A DNA stretch of 64,000 nt from Trifolium pratense (Eukaryota > Streptophyta > Magnoliopsida > Fabales > Fabaceae), in assembly GCF_020283565.1 (NCBI RefSeq), contig NC_060062.1, positions 8,339,096 to 8,403,095 of the forward strand, given 5' to 3'. The notes under the pieces are model-generated. The model saw only the letters and a list, made by a program, of their open reading frames with translations, was not told the DNA's origin and did not search any database. Positions 45,856 through 58,562 of this stretch are shown piece after piece. A program made the position numbers and the translations under genes. The number at the start of each line of letters is the position of its first letter. Within the stretch, counting starts at the first letter, position 1.

Positions 45856-46725
45856 AGTTTGCTTGTCTATTTGGCCATCGATTAGTCTGTTAATCATCAT
45901 GTTATTTTTTTTTATATGCATTCTGTGTAAACTCTTGTAGTCTCTTTTGGTCCGTCTTGTAACGAGGAGACCACTCTATTTTTTTTTGTTTACAATGAGT
46001 CGAAGATCGAACCCATAACCTATATCATACTATCCAAATCTCTCACCACTAACCAAACCCAATGACTTAGGAGATCACTGTGGTTTTAATATATATTCTA
46101 TTTTTGCTTGTTAAAAAAAATTATACTTATAATATAATAACAAAACAAATAACGATGAATGAGTGTTTTTATTTTAAAAAGAATTCTTTTTCAATGATAT
46201 TATTTAGTCCCAATAGAGTGTTTCCTTACCCCCAAAAAAAAAAGCTTAGAGTGTTTGCGTTACAGTAGCTTAGTAAGTGGGTTTGATATGTTTCTTTTAA
46301 ACAATAAATTAATGAAATTGATCCTACATGAGCAGATCAAGAGTGATATGTTTGATGTCATTCTTTCATTGTTGTCTCCGGAAAATTTCTTACGTCAAAT
46401 TTAGTATCCATGATGTTTACTTGAAAAACATATCCTTTTTCATCATAGTTGGTGCCGTTTGTGGTGAATTCGAACATTTTTTCAAACCAAGAAGAATAAA
46501 GAGCTAGTGTAGTAAATAACAACAACCAATAATTAAATAGTCGAAACAATAAACAGGCAACTATGTGTAAAACCGAAATCACATTCAAACAGAAACAATA
46601 ATCTTGATAAATTTAAATAACATATCAAATAATTTTTAATTTTTTTCATGGATGATTTATATGGAGTATAAATTTTTAACTATTGAATGTGTTTTCTCTT
46701 TCTCTATTAGTATTATTTTTTTTTT
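45856..46725. other. Interval with a possible SINE remnant, no gene
   Basis: At 45955-46040 'cgaggagaccactct' and 'tcgaagatcgaacccataac' (box-B-like on the minus strand) may be SINE-derived. The rest is unrecognised. Confidence 0.4.
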
Positions 46726-46990
46726 ATAAGCAAATAATATTATTATAAGAGAGTACATGAGATACTCAAACCCTTATAATTGACATCAAAAAGTCAAGAA
46801 CTTTGAATACAAGACACCAGGTCTAAACACCAACTAGGAAATGGAATACAAGCATTAAACCATAACGACGAGAAAACCATAGCCAAGAAAAAAACTTAAT
46901 ATCCTCTAATACAAGTATTATTCCTGTATTTCCATATATTCCAAGCCATTGCCAACCAAACTAAGTGACGAACCCGAAATCACATTCCTG
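46726..46990 (-). pseudogene. LINE reverse-transcriptase 3' fragment
   Basis: The minus strand near 46930-46985 reads LVWLAMAWNIWKYRNN, the tryptophan-rich motif at the C-terminal end of plant LINE (L1-type) ORF2 proteins. Downstream text contains stops and frame changes. Only the 3' end is present, as expected of 5'-truncated LINE insertions. Confidence 0.5.
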
Positions 46991-48859
46991 TAAAAAATGC
47001 GAGTTGGTTAAAGATAGAGATAAGTGAATAATGCAGAGAATCTAAATGTTATTTACATACATTGATCAACGGATTAAAGATTTATCTACATATAATTACA
47101 TATTTATATTATGTCAAATAACTGTATATCTTTCAATTATTGTTACATATTTAAAAATAGATATTCTGATCACAACAATATACTATGAATTTTTCAAAAA
47201 ATTGACCGGAAAAAATTAAATAACTAATAAAAGACACATATTTAAAGATCAAAATAACTAATTAATGAGGGATACATTTAGTGGCTATTATAACAATATC
47301 TCATGTATCTAAAAAATAAAATCAAAATATAGTGGAGGCATATATCTCTTTTATGTCATATAATTATTTTTTTTAGTGTATTTAGTAGTAAAAAAAATTT
47401 GCTTTCTCAAAATAAAGTGTGGGTCATGGCCCACACATCCATCAAGCTAGGTTCATCTCTGCTGTATATGCTGATTATGTCTAACTTATGTAAAAAAAAA
47501 AGATATGTCTAATATTAGGGTGGGTTTGTTAATAAAAGATTTTTGCTGCTAAAAAAAAGATGTGTCTTATGTTATGGTGAGTTTGTTAATAAAAGATTTT
47601 TGTTGCTACTAAAAAAATAAAGAGTATTATTTGTCTCTTAAACATGTGGTTAGGAATTTGATTGTCGGCTCATATATATTAAAAAAAATCAACAAAGAGA
47701 ATGTATCTTGTACTATAGGCTATATATGAGGTAGGGGCGAAGAAGGCGACTGTCGCACAAGCTTAAAAATATATGTCCAAAATTGGGATCTTATATATTT
47801 ATTCTTCATTAATTATATTGTTGTACGTACATATGATGATCCTATTTAAAGTTTATTTTCAATAATTTATCTAAAGCATACCTTTAAAAAATTAAGTTTA
47901 TTTTCAATGTAAAAAATTATATACATATGGTAGTCATGGTAGTATGTGGCTTATCAAGGCTTCGCCAATTTTTAGCCATGCTTGTTTTGTTGTTAATTAG
48001 CAACAATTATTTAGCGTGGTAACATCCTGTTATCCACGAATATAAATAAAAATCACTTATTTTGCTACATGACAACGGTGGCTAATTGGTTATAAGATAC
48101 AATTTAAATGTGATTACACATTAAATCTTTTAAGGATCATGGTCTCCCGTGGAGAACAATCCTAGAAGTTTGACTCCTGGGATTCTTTGTTAGGGGATTA
48201 TTTTCTTGCTTAAACAAATACAATAATAAAAATAATAAAGAATAAAATTTAGCTTCATTGAGACTTTCAAGAACAAGATCGCTATGCTATTACAAGTGAT
48301 GGAAGGATGGATAATGAGAAACTTCTGTTTACATTGACAAGAACTCATTTACATATATAGGATACATGTGTGCCTTGAGGAGTACCCAAGGGTAATGAAT
48401 TAAACTAGGCCTAGAGAATAGAATAGGTCCAAGTTGTATTAAGTGCAGTTTTTAGGTTGAGTTATGTTTTTCTAGAAGGTTCTTTTTTTTTTGGTGAATG
48501 TTTTTCTAGAAGGTTCTATTAGGTATCAATGCTATAAATAAAAGCAAAATTTGTAATGGTCAAGCAAAATCAAATGATTTTAAGTAGTCTTTATTACGTT
48601 TTTATCTTTTTTTAGGATGTTTCTCTACTCACGAAATAAAGTAAATTAATGAACAACTAAAGAGTTGTTCATTACACTAAGCTATCAATGGTTGATTAAA
48701 ATAAAATAAAAAAATCACTTGAATATCAAAAGTGTAAGAATAAAAAAAAAAAACAGCTCAAACAAATGAGCCTATGACCAATGGTGTTTTGGATTTAATA
48801 ATTTTCACATATATTATCAATGATGGTGATTGTAACAATGAAATGCGGATTACCAATAT
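46991..48859. other. AT-rich interval with a two-copy tandem repeat
   Basis: A ~62-bp unit containing 'gggtttgttaataaaagatt' is duplicated at about 47500-47618. No gene recognised. A patch at 48130-48195 is GC-richer and unassigned. Confidence 0.45.
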
Positions 48860-49935
48860 CTTGACCCAAAATTATCCATCTAAATTGTTTTTTTCTTTTT
48901 TCTGATTCAAATAAGTGATTTTCACATCTATTTAATTTTTTTTTCGTGATTTTTTGTTTGTCGTCGTCTTGTTCGGTGTTGTGTTTGTAGTCGTCTTGTG
49001 TGGCGTTTGTTGGTTTTTCGTTTTGGTACCGTGTTTCGTTGATTCACATTGACATATGTAGCTCAACTCCTTACAGATCTGATGAAGACTTGTATATCAA
49101 CGTTGCAGATTCGGGAGTATGAATATTTCGGTTACATTTATTTTGTCATATTTGTAGGCAATTTCATGATGCTGTTGTATGTTATTAACCTAGGTGCTGC
49201 AAGATTGTTTGTAGATTCACCTTTTTCAGTTTTTTGCGATTTTGAATTTGTTATAATCTATGTATATGTTTCAATTTGAATGGATGATTATTTACTTTTA
49301 GTAAAAAAAGACATATGTGTAACATCATCCAAAAAATGGCAACAACATCCAAAAAAACTCAATTATAATCTTTGTTGTTTCTTTGATGTTTTCAATAAAC
49401 TTTTGATAAACACAAATGCTTAAATGACGTCCTGTTTCACGCACCATTATTATAGGATTTTCCATAAAATCGGAACAACTTCCAAAAAACTAAATTATAA
49501 TCTTTGTTGTTTCTTTGATGTTTTAAATAAACTTTTGATAAACACAAATGCTTAAATGGCACCCTGTTTCACGCACTTATAATCGTATTTTCCATAAAAT
49601 CGCAGGTACTTCCAAAAAACTCAATTTTTTGTTGTTTCTTTGATTGTTCATTAATAACATATGCGTAACATCCCGGATTTTGATCCAAGATATTATAACC
49701 TAATGCTTTCATTTTTAAAACAAACATTTTTTTTTTTTGCAAAAAAAAATGATATTCATTCATTCAAATAATCGATAGCGTACATCAGATGCAAATACAA
49801 ATTCAACATTGCTAAAAACAAAAAAGAAGAATATGCGGTCAAACTCACAACATCCAAGTTAATAGCATACAACAACAACAAAATGCCTAAAATAATACGA
49901 TAAAATTAAAGTCAACGGAATCTCCATCCAACCAT
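48860..49935. mobile_element. Long inverted-repeat element, copy 1 (truncated)
   Basis: The left arm (48860-49290: ttgacccaaaat..., tcttgttcggtgttgtgttt, ggcgtttgttggtttttcgt, aacgttgcagattcgggagt) is followed by A-type satellite monomers (about 49345-49650). A shortened right arm (49740-49935) is the reverse complement of part of the left arm. It lies head-to-tail with copy 2 at a period of 1127 bp. The 76-codon frame in the left arm is repeated in copy 2, but I do not treat it as a gene. Confidence 0.7.
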
Positions 49936-49963
49936 AGTTTCTCTTCTTTTTCATCCACCAAAA

Positions 49964-51349
49964 GAGGGGTGGTTTTAAGGTCATTTTTTGACCCAAAATC
50001 ACCCCTCTAAATTGTTTTTTCTTTCTTTTGATTCAAATAAGTGATTTTCACATCTATTTAATTTTTTTTTTCGTTATTTTTTATTTGTCGCCGTCTTGTT
50101 CGGTGTTGTGTTTGTAGTCGTCTTGTGTGGCGTTTGTTGGTTTTTCGTTTTGGTACCGTGTTTCGTTGATTCACATTGACATATGCAGCTCAACTCATTA
50201 CAGATCTGATGATGACTTGGATATCAACGTTGCAGATTCGGGAGTATGAATATTTCGGTTACATTTATTTTGTCATATTTGTAGGCAATTTCATGATTCT
50301 GTTGTATGTTATTAATCTAGGTGCTGCAAGATTGTTTGTAGATTCACCTTTTTCAGTTTTTGACGATCTTGAATTTGTAATAATCTATGTATATGTTTCA
50401 ATTTGAATGGATGATTATTTACTTTTAGTAAAAAAAGACATATGTGTAACATCATCCAAAAAATGGCAACAACATCCAAAAAAACTCAATTATAATCTTT
50501 GTTGTTTCTTTGTTGTTTTCAATAAACTTTTGATAAACCCAAATGCTTAAATGGCGCCCTATTTCACGCACTATTATAATCGGATTTTCCATAAAATCGG
50601 AATAACATCCAAAAAACTAAATTATAATTTTTGTTGTTTCTTTGATTTTTTAAATAAACTTTTGATAAACACAAATGCTTAAATGGTGCCCTGTTTCACG
50701 CACTATTATAATCATCTTTTCCATAAAATCGCAGGAACTTCCAAAAAATTCAATTAAAAGTTTTGTTGTTTCTTTGATTGCTCATTAATAACATATGCGT
50801 CACATCTCGGATTTTGATCCAAGATATTATAACCTAATGCTTTCATTTTTAAAACAAACATTTTTTTTTGACAAAAAAGAACAATATTCATTCATTCCAA
50901 TAATCGACAGCGTACATCAGATGCAAATACAAATTCAACATAGCTAAAAACAAAAAGGAAGAATATGCGAACAAACTCACAACATCCAAGTTAATAGCAT
51001 ACAACAACAAAATGCCTATAAATAATATGATAAAATTAAAGTCACCGGAATCTCCATGCTTCCGGATCTGCAACGTTGATGCTGAAATCATTGATGCAAT
51101 CTGCAATTGATCGATTCAAGTTGATCTTTCAATATGAACGAACAAACACCGCAACAAGACGAGAAATCAACAACGCCGTACCAACACGACGACCAACAAA
51201 ACGCCGCACTCTGACGACGACAAAACAAATACAAAAGAAAGCAACTAAAAAACTCAATCTATGTGAAAATCACTTATTTAGATTAAAAGCAGGAAAGAAA
51301 AAAATGCAGATGGGTGATTTTAGTCCATAATGACCTAAAACCACCCCTC
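49964..51349. mobile_element. Long inverted-repeat element, copy 2
   Basis: Ends gaggggtggttttaaggtca and (inverted) gaggggtggttttaggtcat. Arms of ~430 bp pair 49964-50410 with 51349-50890, sharing caaataagtgattttcaca, tcttgt/cggtgtt, aacgttgcagat and gtacgctgtcgatta-type text. A-type satellite monomers sit between the arms (about 50460-50760). The long arms suggest a MULE-like or fold-back element. No transposase and no matching target duplication were found. Confidence 0.7.
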
Positions 51350-51551
51350 ACCGGTAAAGAAGGAAGAAGAAAACTCAAAAAGAATAGAAATTAGGGCCAG
51401 CTGACAAACACACACACACACACAGAGAGGAGCGTGTTTTTCATAACACTCGATTACATATTTTTTTTTAATAACTAAACTTTTACTTTTCAAAATCACA
51501 TATGGATTCAATTTTTTTACTTAGCAAACATTATAACTGTCATTTTTATTT

Positions 51552-51676
51552 CATCCATCCTAAAATATAAGTAAAAACGAGTCAAAGAAATTTGATGTAC
51601 TATTTGGTTAAAAAATTTGACCAAATACATATATTTTTTTGACCAACTTTTCCTTATATTTTAGGACGGAGAGAGT
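51552..51676. mobile_element. Degenerate Stowaway-like MITE
   Basis: Left catccatcctaaaatataag and right (inverted) actctctccgtcctaaaata pair over ~20 bp. Short AT-rich interior. Confidence 0.65.
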
Positions 51677-51877
51677 TTGTGATGTGTATGGCTATGACAA
51701 CGAAATGTCTAAAATCCAAAACCCAAAACTTGCATATAAAATTATGAGTAAGTATTTATATGCAAGTTTGGGGTTTGAATTTTAGACATTTCGTTTATTC
51801 ACTTTTAAGAGTGAAATTTCATCTACCAGATTACTTAATAAACAAAATAGTTTAATTAAACATTCAATCATATAAAG

Positions 51878-52030
51878 ACATAGTCCTCGTTAGCATAACT
51901 CAAAATGATAGGGATATTGAATATTATATGCAGGGTCGAGGTCGAAGTTCGAACCCCAAATCTCACACTTATTCATTTCAAATGGTGAATTTCTAATTAA
52001 CCATTGAAAAACTTGGAGGAAAAAAAAAAT
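51878..52030 (+). mobile_element. tRNA-derived SINE, family 2, diverged
   Basis: 'gttagcataactcaaaatga' (box-A region), 'gaagttcgaaccccaaat' (box B), 'cacttattcatttcaaatgg' tail and a terminal A run. Confidence 0.65.
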
Positions 52031-52608
52031 TTACAGTCACATATCTAATAATTAAAAATCACTCATTAATAATATTTTGACCAAATTATTAATAATATTT
52101 TGCTATTAAAAAAAATCACTCATCAAATTTTCTTTTTTCATTTGACCGAATTGAATGAATTTTAGATTATTTTTACAGGATGTCGTGTCAGTAAAATAAA
52201 TGTAATCAGATTTTGTTTTTAAAATCAAGGAAAAAAGTGATAAAAGGAAATAGTATTTCCATTTTTATTAATTTCAACAAAAAAAGTATATTATTAAATT
52301 TTTCAGATTTTTCCCTTAATTGCAAACCAATATAAATAATATAATATTTTCAACCTTTTTATAATAACCTTCAAAGCACCATATAAAACCTTTTTATAAT
52401 CTTGTAAAAAAAACATTTTATAGTAACCTTCAAAGCACCATAGAAAATTTAATAAAAATATTCCTTATTTTTCTTTTAGACCAATTTTTTTTTTTTTTTA
52501 TGAAAGACTAACGTTTTTTTAATAAATTAGTCAAAAAAAAAAAGAGACTTTTTTAATAAAGTTTAGACCAACATTTCCACACGTTAATTAGGGTCTCATC
52601 CTCCTCTC

Positions 52609-52616
52609 TATATAAG
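52609..52616 (+). promoter_or_regulatory. TATA box of the first MBD-like gene
   Basis: TATATAAG, 77 bp upstream of the 52693 ATG, in the sequence ctctctatataagagtt. Confidence 0.6.
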
Positions 52617-52692
52617 AGTTCGTATTAAAACCATTAGTCACCAAGTGATCTACACTCTACAGATATATTGAGGAGTGAACTTTGATTTCAGA

Positions 52693-55395
52693 ATGCATAC
52701 AAAATATTCCAATATTGAAGAAAACATTCTTTATGGCAAAGAACTGGCTTTGGCACTGCAGAAGAACATCACTGTAAGTATCTAAACTATATGTATCATT
52801 TTTCATTCAATTTTAATTAATTATTCTATGAGATTTAATTATACAAGAGTTTCAATAGCTAATTCTATAGATCTACATTCTTATTACATGACACAGGAAA
52901 TTGTACGTGATTTCAAGCAAAAGTATAAAATTAATCCAAAAATTCAGCATCCTGTCCGGAAAAAGGTATAAGAAATTTTTGCACTGCAAGAAAAAAATTG
53001 AAGCATAAAGATGAAGTTCGAGACTAAAAAAATGATTTATTTTTACTATCTCCAAGTTCATCTTTTTAATCAATGCAAATTGCATCATGTTTTACAGAAA
53101 CCAGCAAAACGAGGGAAGCGTGATTCAACAATGGTGATCGGTGAAGAAACCGTTTCTTTTGGCTTTCCTTCAGATTTTGATACTTCCAAATTCAAAGATA
53201 TAGACAATTTATTGTCTAGTCTTGAAAATTGGAGGATAGAATATCGAAAACGGACAACGAAACCAATTTGCGATCCGGTAAGCAATATGATTTCTTTTTT
53301 TTTTTGTTGGTAGAAATATGATTTCTTTTATATGTATATGAATCTCATTTTTTTTATAACAATATATGATTTTCACACACTTAATGACTTTAGGAATAAA
53401 TTAAGGTTTATATTTTCTTATTTCTCTGGTTTGTATTTAACATTTATCTTTTTTATTTTTTTTTCTTGAAGTATTATTCTCCAGCTACCAGTACCAGTAC
53501 AAAACCTAAGAAATTCAAATCAATTACGGAAGTTGTAAACTATTTACTCCCAAAAGGGTACACCAAGTTACCAAGGAGGAGTAGAAAAAAAAAGGTGATG
53601 CATAAAAACTTTATTTATAAATGTTTATGTTTTTGTCTTATATATAACAATGATAAATTATGCTTTTAATAATTTCTTGCTACAAGTTCATTTAATCTCC
53701 TTTTCTTTTACTCTCTTAGGACATTGAGCCCAAGGCTAAAGATAAGAATCCTGAAGAGAGGGATGCTGATATACTTCCTGTTGGCAAGAAGAAAAGAAAA
53801 AATACCACTAAGGTAATACATTAAACTTGTATTTAATGATAATGTTTTTATTATAATATATAGTTTTTTTTTTTTTATTAAATCTTGACTAATGAAGTAC
53901 TATTATTATTTCTAGGTTGAAAAAGGAGATTCAAAAAAAAGAAAAACAAAAATATGTTCCAGTTCTTTTTCTCTTGATCGATTTGGTGTGGATAAGGAGA
54001 AAACAGACAATGTTTCAACAGAAACATTGCCTATTATACCTGCACTTCTGAAAGAATCTCCACCTGAAGAGCAACATGTTGTTCCTCCCGATGACGGGGG
54101 GATGGAAGATATTTTAATAAAAAATCAGGTAATTCATCAAACTTATATATTAAATGATAATTAATTATAAAATTACAACAGCAAAAAATAACTAATTAAA
54201 TCTTCGCTAAATATTTTATTATTATTTACAATTTTCAGGTTGAAGAAGAGTCAAATAAAATAAAGACGTGTCCTGGTTCTTCATCAATTTCCACCAAGAA
54301 GAATGTTTCAACAGACAATGTTTCAACAGAAACATTGCCTATTGTACATGCACTTCAGACAAATTCTCCACCAAGAATTTCTGAAGTACAACATATTGTT
54401 CCTCCCGATGATGAGGGGATGGAAGATACTTTAATAGAAAACCAGGTAATCCATCAAACTTATATACTAAATAATAATTAATTATAAAGTTACAATAACA
54501 AAAAATAACTAATTATTTCTTCACTAAATATTTTATAATTGTTTATAATTTTCAGGTTGAAGAAGAGTCAAATGAAATACAAACTTGTCCTGGTTCTTCA
54601 TCAATTTCCACCAAGAAGAATGTTTCAACCGGCAATGTTTCAACAGAAACATTGTCGATTGTACACGCACTTCAGAAAGATTCTACTCCACCAAGAATTT
54701 CTGAAGTGCAACATATTGTTCCTCCTGATGATGAGTGGATAGAAGATACTTTAATAGAAAACCAGGTAATCCATCAAACTTATATACTAAATAATAATTA
54801 ATTATAAAGTTACAATAACAAAAAATAACTAATTAAATCTTCACTAAATATTTTATAATTGTTTATAATTTTCAGGTTGAAGAAGAGTCAAATGAAATAC
54901 AAACATTTCCTGGTTCTTCATCAATTTCCACCAAGAAGAATGTTTCAACAGACAATGTTTCAACAGAAACATTACTGACTATACCTGTACTTCAAACAGA
55001 TTCTCCACCAAGAATTTCTGAAGTGCAACATATTGTTCCTCCCGATGATGAGGGGATGAAAGATAATTTAATAGAAAACCAGGTAATCCATCAAACTTAT
55101 ATTAAATAATAATCAATTATAAAGTTACAACAACAAAAAATAACTAATTAAATCTTCACTAAATATTTTATAATTGTTTATAATTTTTAGGTTGAAGAAG
55201 AGTCAAATGAAATACAAACTTGTCCTGGTTCTTCATCTTCTCCTCAGGAGATCGAGAACATTTCAGAAGAAGAAGAAGATGTTTCAATGGAAACATTGGA
55301 ATCTTCATCAAGCATTTTGGAAATGCTGGATTTTGTTCCTCTCGATTATGGAGTAATGGATGATATTTGCAAAGATAACGAGGTAATGAAGCAAA

Positions 55396-55484
<89 letters not shown>

Positions 55485-55716
55485 AATGATCATAATTCAT
55501 GACAAAATCTAAGACTAAATATTTTTATCAATATATTTATTGCAGCCTGCATTTCCTCTCAATGAAGAAGGATATGAAGATACATTTAATGATCATTTTA
55601 ATAATCAAGGGTTACTACAAGAGGAGAATAACACACATGAGGAGATTGCAGAAGAAGTTCAAGAGTGTGATGAAGAAATTGATGAGTGTGAGTGTGATGA
55701 TTGGATTGTTAGCTAG
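52693..55716 (+). CDS. Basic protein with MBD-like domain and amplified exon tail
   Basis: Eleven exons: 52693-52773, 52897-52965, 53098-53277, 53472-53594, 53720-53812, 53916-54128, 54239-54445, 54556-54765, 54876-55082, 55191-55382, 55546-55716. They join in frame to 581 residues, all junctions GT-AG, every exon a multiple of three (phase 0). Residues ~90-145 (LENWRIEYRKRTTKPICDP, YYSPATSTST, FKSITEVVNYLLPKGYTK) resemble a plant methyl-CpG-binding domain: W, basic strand, paired Tyr and the FxSxxEVxxYL helix. Lys-rich NLS-like stretches follow. Residues 254-461 are three near-identical 69-70-residue repeats, one per exon, containing STKKNVST and HIVPPDDEGMEDTLIENQ. The C-terminus is acidic. 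Likely nuclear. Methyl-DNA binding is inferred from weak motif similarity only. Paralog at 58781-60139. Confidence 0.72.
54239..55190 (+). repeat. Tandem exon-intron duplication, ~317-bp units
   Basis: Exons 7, 8 and 9 with their following introns start at 54239, 54556 and 54876, and the next unit starts at 55191. Introns are also nearly identical (gtaatccatcaaacttatat ... gtttataattttcag), so whole exon+intron modules were duplicated recently. Exon 6 shares the repeat's 3' half and exon 10 its 5' half. Confidence 0.92.
55398..55482. repeat. (AT)n microsatellite in intron 10
   Basis: About 84 bp of uninterrupted AT between exons 10 and 11 of the MBD-like gene. Confidence 0.95.
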
Positions 55717-56959
55717 AATGCTAGATGATATGTTATATCTGGTTTTTTACATTTTTAAGTTAGTATGATCTTTTAGGTTTTGTTATATTTTTCTCATTTT
55801 TAATTGTTTTTGAATTAATGTTGTTGACATTATTGGAACTATAATCTCCTTTTTAATTTCGTATTTCTATTATTAATATGATATTCAGAATTTTCCATCA
55901 TATTTGCTTTATATATTTTTTCTTTTATTATTGGTTCTTTAAAGAAAAAAAGTTTGGAATGGTGCACTTAATTATCATTAATTTGTTTGTTGGATGCGCT
56001 AAAAATTCGATTTGCATTTTTTTTGTGACCTAAATTGCTGTTGGGTACTTCTCGTTTTACCATTGTTCCAATTTAATCTTGCACTCTTCATATTTATTTT
56101 TTAAAGGAGAGGAAAAATTTTAGAAAATGGGTATTAATGCTCTTGTAAAGGAATTGTGAGCTTTTTCTTAGTATCTTTTGTTAAATATTTTTATTAAAGC
56201 GAAGAGATTGAGAAATGAGTAGAAATTAGGATAGTTCTTGTTAAATATTTGTATCTAATTTTTTATGGTAACATTTACGTTGCATAGGTGCGGATATGGT
56301 ACCGGTACCTGATACGAGTACCAATACGGGGTACAACATTTTTAGAAAAATTAATGTAAGCGTATGGACATAAATTAAGGTACGAGTATGTACCCGGTAC
56401 TGACACGGGTACATACCCGGTACTGGTACTCTCCCTCAAATGGAATACCTGTGCATCATTTAATCTCTACAAATATTGTTGTTTTAGTTTATTTTATGTC
56501 TTGTGATGTGATCATATATGTGTTTGTTTTACGCACTGTACTCGTCTTGCGCTCAGTTGCATTACTAATAAAATTTAACTGTTAAAAAAAAAACTCTACA
56601 AACATTGTTGGAACAATGAATCGGAGGGCTACTTACTCTCCTAAACATAAGTCATTAGTAATAAATCTTTGTATGTTTTGTACCTCTTTACCATTTTCTT
56701 ATTATTATTTGCTTGGTGGAATTGGTGGAATTTGTGCATGCACTTGCAGAAGATTAAACAAGCAATAAAATTTTATAGAAAAATTAAAAGTTAATCGCAA
56801 TATAAACAAAGAAGCATATGTGCTCATATTTAAAACAAAGAATCGTAGTTGCATAAATTTAAAAAAATAAAAATAAAAAATTAGAAAGGAACTTAATCAA
56901 AATGGTGAAGATAAGTAAAGGAATGGAAACACAGAAGAGTGACTAGGATTGGAGTAAAA
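55717..56959. other. Interval with MULE empty-site relative, no gene
   Basis: At 56165-56225 'cttagtatcttttgttaaat' and 'aaagcgaagagattgagaaa' match the two outer flanks of the MULE at 2937-3995 joined without the insert. At 56285-56430 a GC-richer stretch with repeated ggtaccggtacc/gggtacatacccggtac is an unassigned repeat. Confidence 0.55.
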
Positions 56960-57372
56960 ATAAGAAGAGAGATTTGAACATGGTATGTTTATGTGAAGAA
57001 GGACAACAGTAAAGGCATAATCATCTCGTGTCTATATGTTGATGACTTACTGATGACCGAAAGCAATGAAACTTGCATAAGTGAATTCCAGAAACAAATG
57101 ATGAGAGAATTTGAAATGATAGATATTGGTCAACTATCATATTTTCTTGGTATAGAATTTCTAAGTTGCAGTAGAGAGGGTTGATGATGCATCAAAAGAA
57201 ATATTGAAAAGGTTTGAAATGGCAAATTGCAATCATGCAGTGTCACCATCTGAGCCAAGGTTTCAATTATCAAAGTGTGAAGATGAAGACAGTGTTCATC
57301 CTACACAATAGAGAAGGACTTATAGGATCATTGAGGCATCTATGCAATACTAGACCTGACCTTGTTTATAGT
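56960..57372 (+). pseudogene. Ty1-copia reverse transcriptase fragment
   Basis: A frame with ISCLYVDDLLMTESNE carries the copia YVDD catalytic motif, followed by MREFEMIDIGQLSYFLGIEF, the conserved text just after it. After a stop at ~57182 other frames resemble later copia text (LRYLCNTRPDLVYS-like near 57330-57370) with frameshifts. No LTR, integrase or gag is seen. It lies between the two MBD-like genes. Confidence 0.8.
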
Positions 57373-57487
57373 CAAAAAAATATTTAATATGATTACTTAC
57401 ATAAATATTATCATTATTTTTAGTCAAAAAAATTATTCTCATTAATTAATTGATATAAATTTCACGAGTGAATTTATTATTTTATTA

Positions 57488-57625
57488 CTCTTCCGTCCTA
57501 AATATAAGAAAAAACACATTTTATATTCATTGAAAAATCGATGTATTTGGTCTATAAAATAGACTAGATACATCTTTTCTTCAATGAACCTAAAAAGTAT
57601 TTTGTTTCTTATATTTAGGACTAAG
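57488..57625. mobile_element. Stowaway-like MITE
   Basis: Left ctcttccgtcctaaatataa and right (inverted) cttagtcctaaatataagaa pair, with TA at the left boundary. ~138 bp. Confidence 0.7.
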
Positions 57626-58362
57626 ATATTTTTTTCGTACAAATTCCACAAGTGAACTAGTTGCCATCTTTTTACACCAAGAAAATAAAAGTTTATGATA
57701 AAATTTAATTTATATACATTGTTGATGTAAAGTTATTTTACACATACATCCAATAATATATTTACACATCATGTAATGTGTTTTAAAAAATATTAAATGT
57801 ATGTGTAAAATAACTTTACACTGACAGTACACAACAATTAAACTATTATATTATATACTGTGAATAGATTCTTTCAATTTATTTTCTTTCATATTTCTCA
57901 TGTGTCCTTAATCTCACCCTCAAATATTTTTCTCACATTTTTTATTAGATATCTCATACATGTATAAAATTCTGTTTTTTCTTTCAAAGTGCTTATAAAC
58001 TAAATTATTATTATTTTTTTTTATAAAATATAAATTAAATTATTAAAAGTAGCATTTTATGGTAATATGTTATATTTTCTAAAAAAAGGGTAATATGTTA
58101 TACAGTTCATGCTTATCAAATATTGTCCTTATACAAATTATATATAGGGTGTCAATACATGTGATACTCCCTGCCAATAAATGGTAAGATGATTTAAGCA
58201 AATTTGGACAAAAATGTTTTTACCACTTTTATTGATTTATGCAATGAAATTTTATCTTCTTTTTTTTTGTTTTACATTTTTCCTTAATTATTAAGCTAGA
58301 TATATAAAAAAGAAAATTCTCTCACTAATTAATAGATTCCTTTTTTTTGCTTAGACTAAAAT
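57626..58362. other. AT-rich interval without gene
   Basis: An inverted pair around 57725-57825 (gtaaagttattttacacata / tatgtgtaaaataactttac) suggests a small MITE. Nothing else recognised. Confidence 0.45.
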
Positions 58363-58378
58363 TTGAAGGTTTTACCAA

Positions 58379-58562
58379 CATATATAGTGTGGCACAAGTG
58401 GTAGATACTTGAGTCTCTTAATCATTTGGTCCTGGGTTCGATCCACGGCCGGTGCGTATGGAGAAACATTTGTTGTGAGAGGTCAACCCCTTAAATAGAT
58501 ATCAGTTACCTCGAGGTGATTAGTTTCTGTAATTGTACGCGGAGGATACCTTTGATTTTAAA
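58379..58562 (+). mobile_element. tRNA-derived SINE, family 3
   Basis: 'gtggcacaagtggtagatac' (box A), 'ctgggttcgatccacgg' (box B), tail 'ttacctcgaggtgattagtt' and 'acgcggaggatacctttgat', and an A-rich end. Flanks ttgaaggttttacca and ttgaaggacattacca look like an eroded target duplication. Confidence 0.75.

Noticed and set aside
49049..50406. Two near-identical 76-codon frames (MTYxAQLxTDLM...) as a duplicated small gene
   Set aside because: They lie in the arms of the long inverted-repeat elements. The third, inverted arm does not preserve the frame, and no family or splice support was seen.
55168..55502. Frames encoding long Ile-Tyr repeats on both strands
   Set aside because: They are translations of the (AT)n microsatellite in intron 10 of the MBD-like gene, with no coding meaning.
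56993..57184. Functional reverse transcriptase because of the YVDD motif
   Set aside because: Only ~60 codons remain in frame, followed by stops and frameshifts. No LTRs or other pol domains are nearby.
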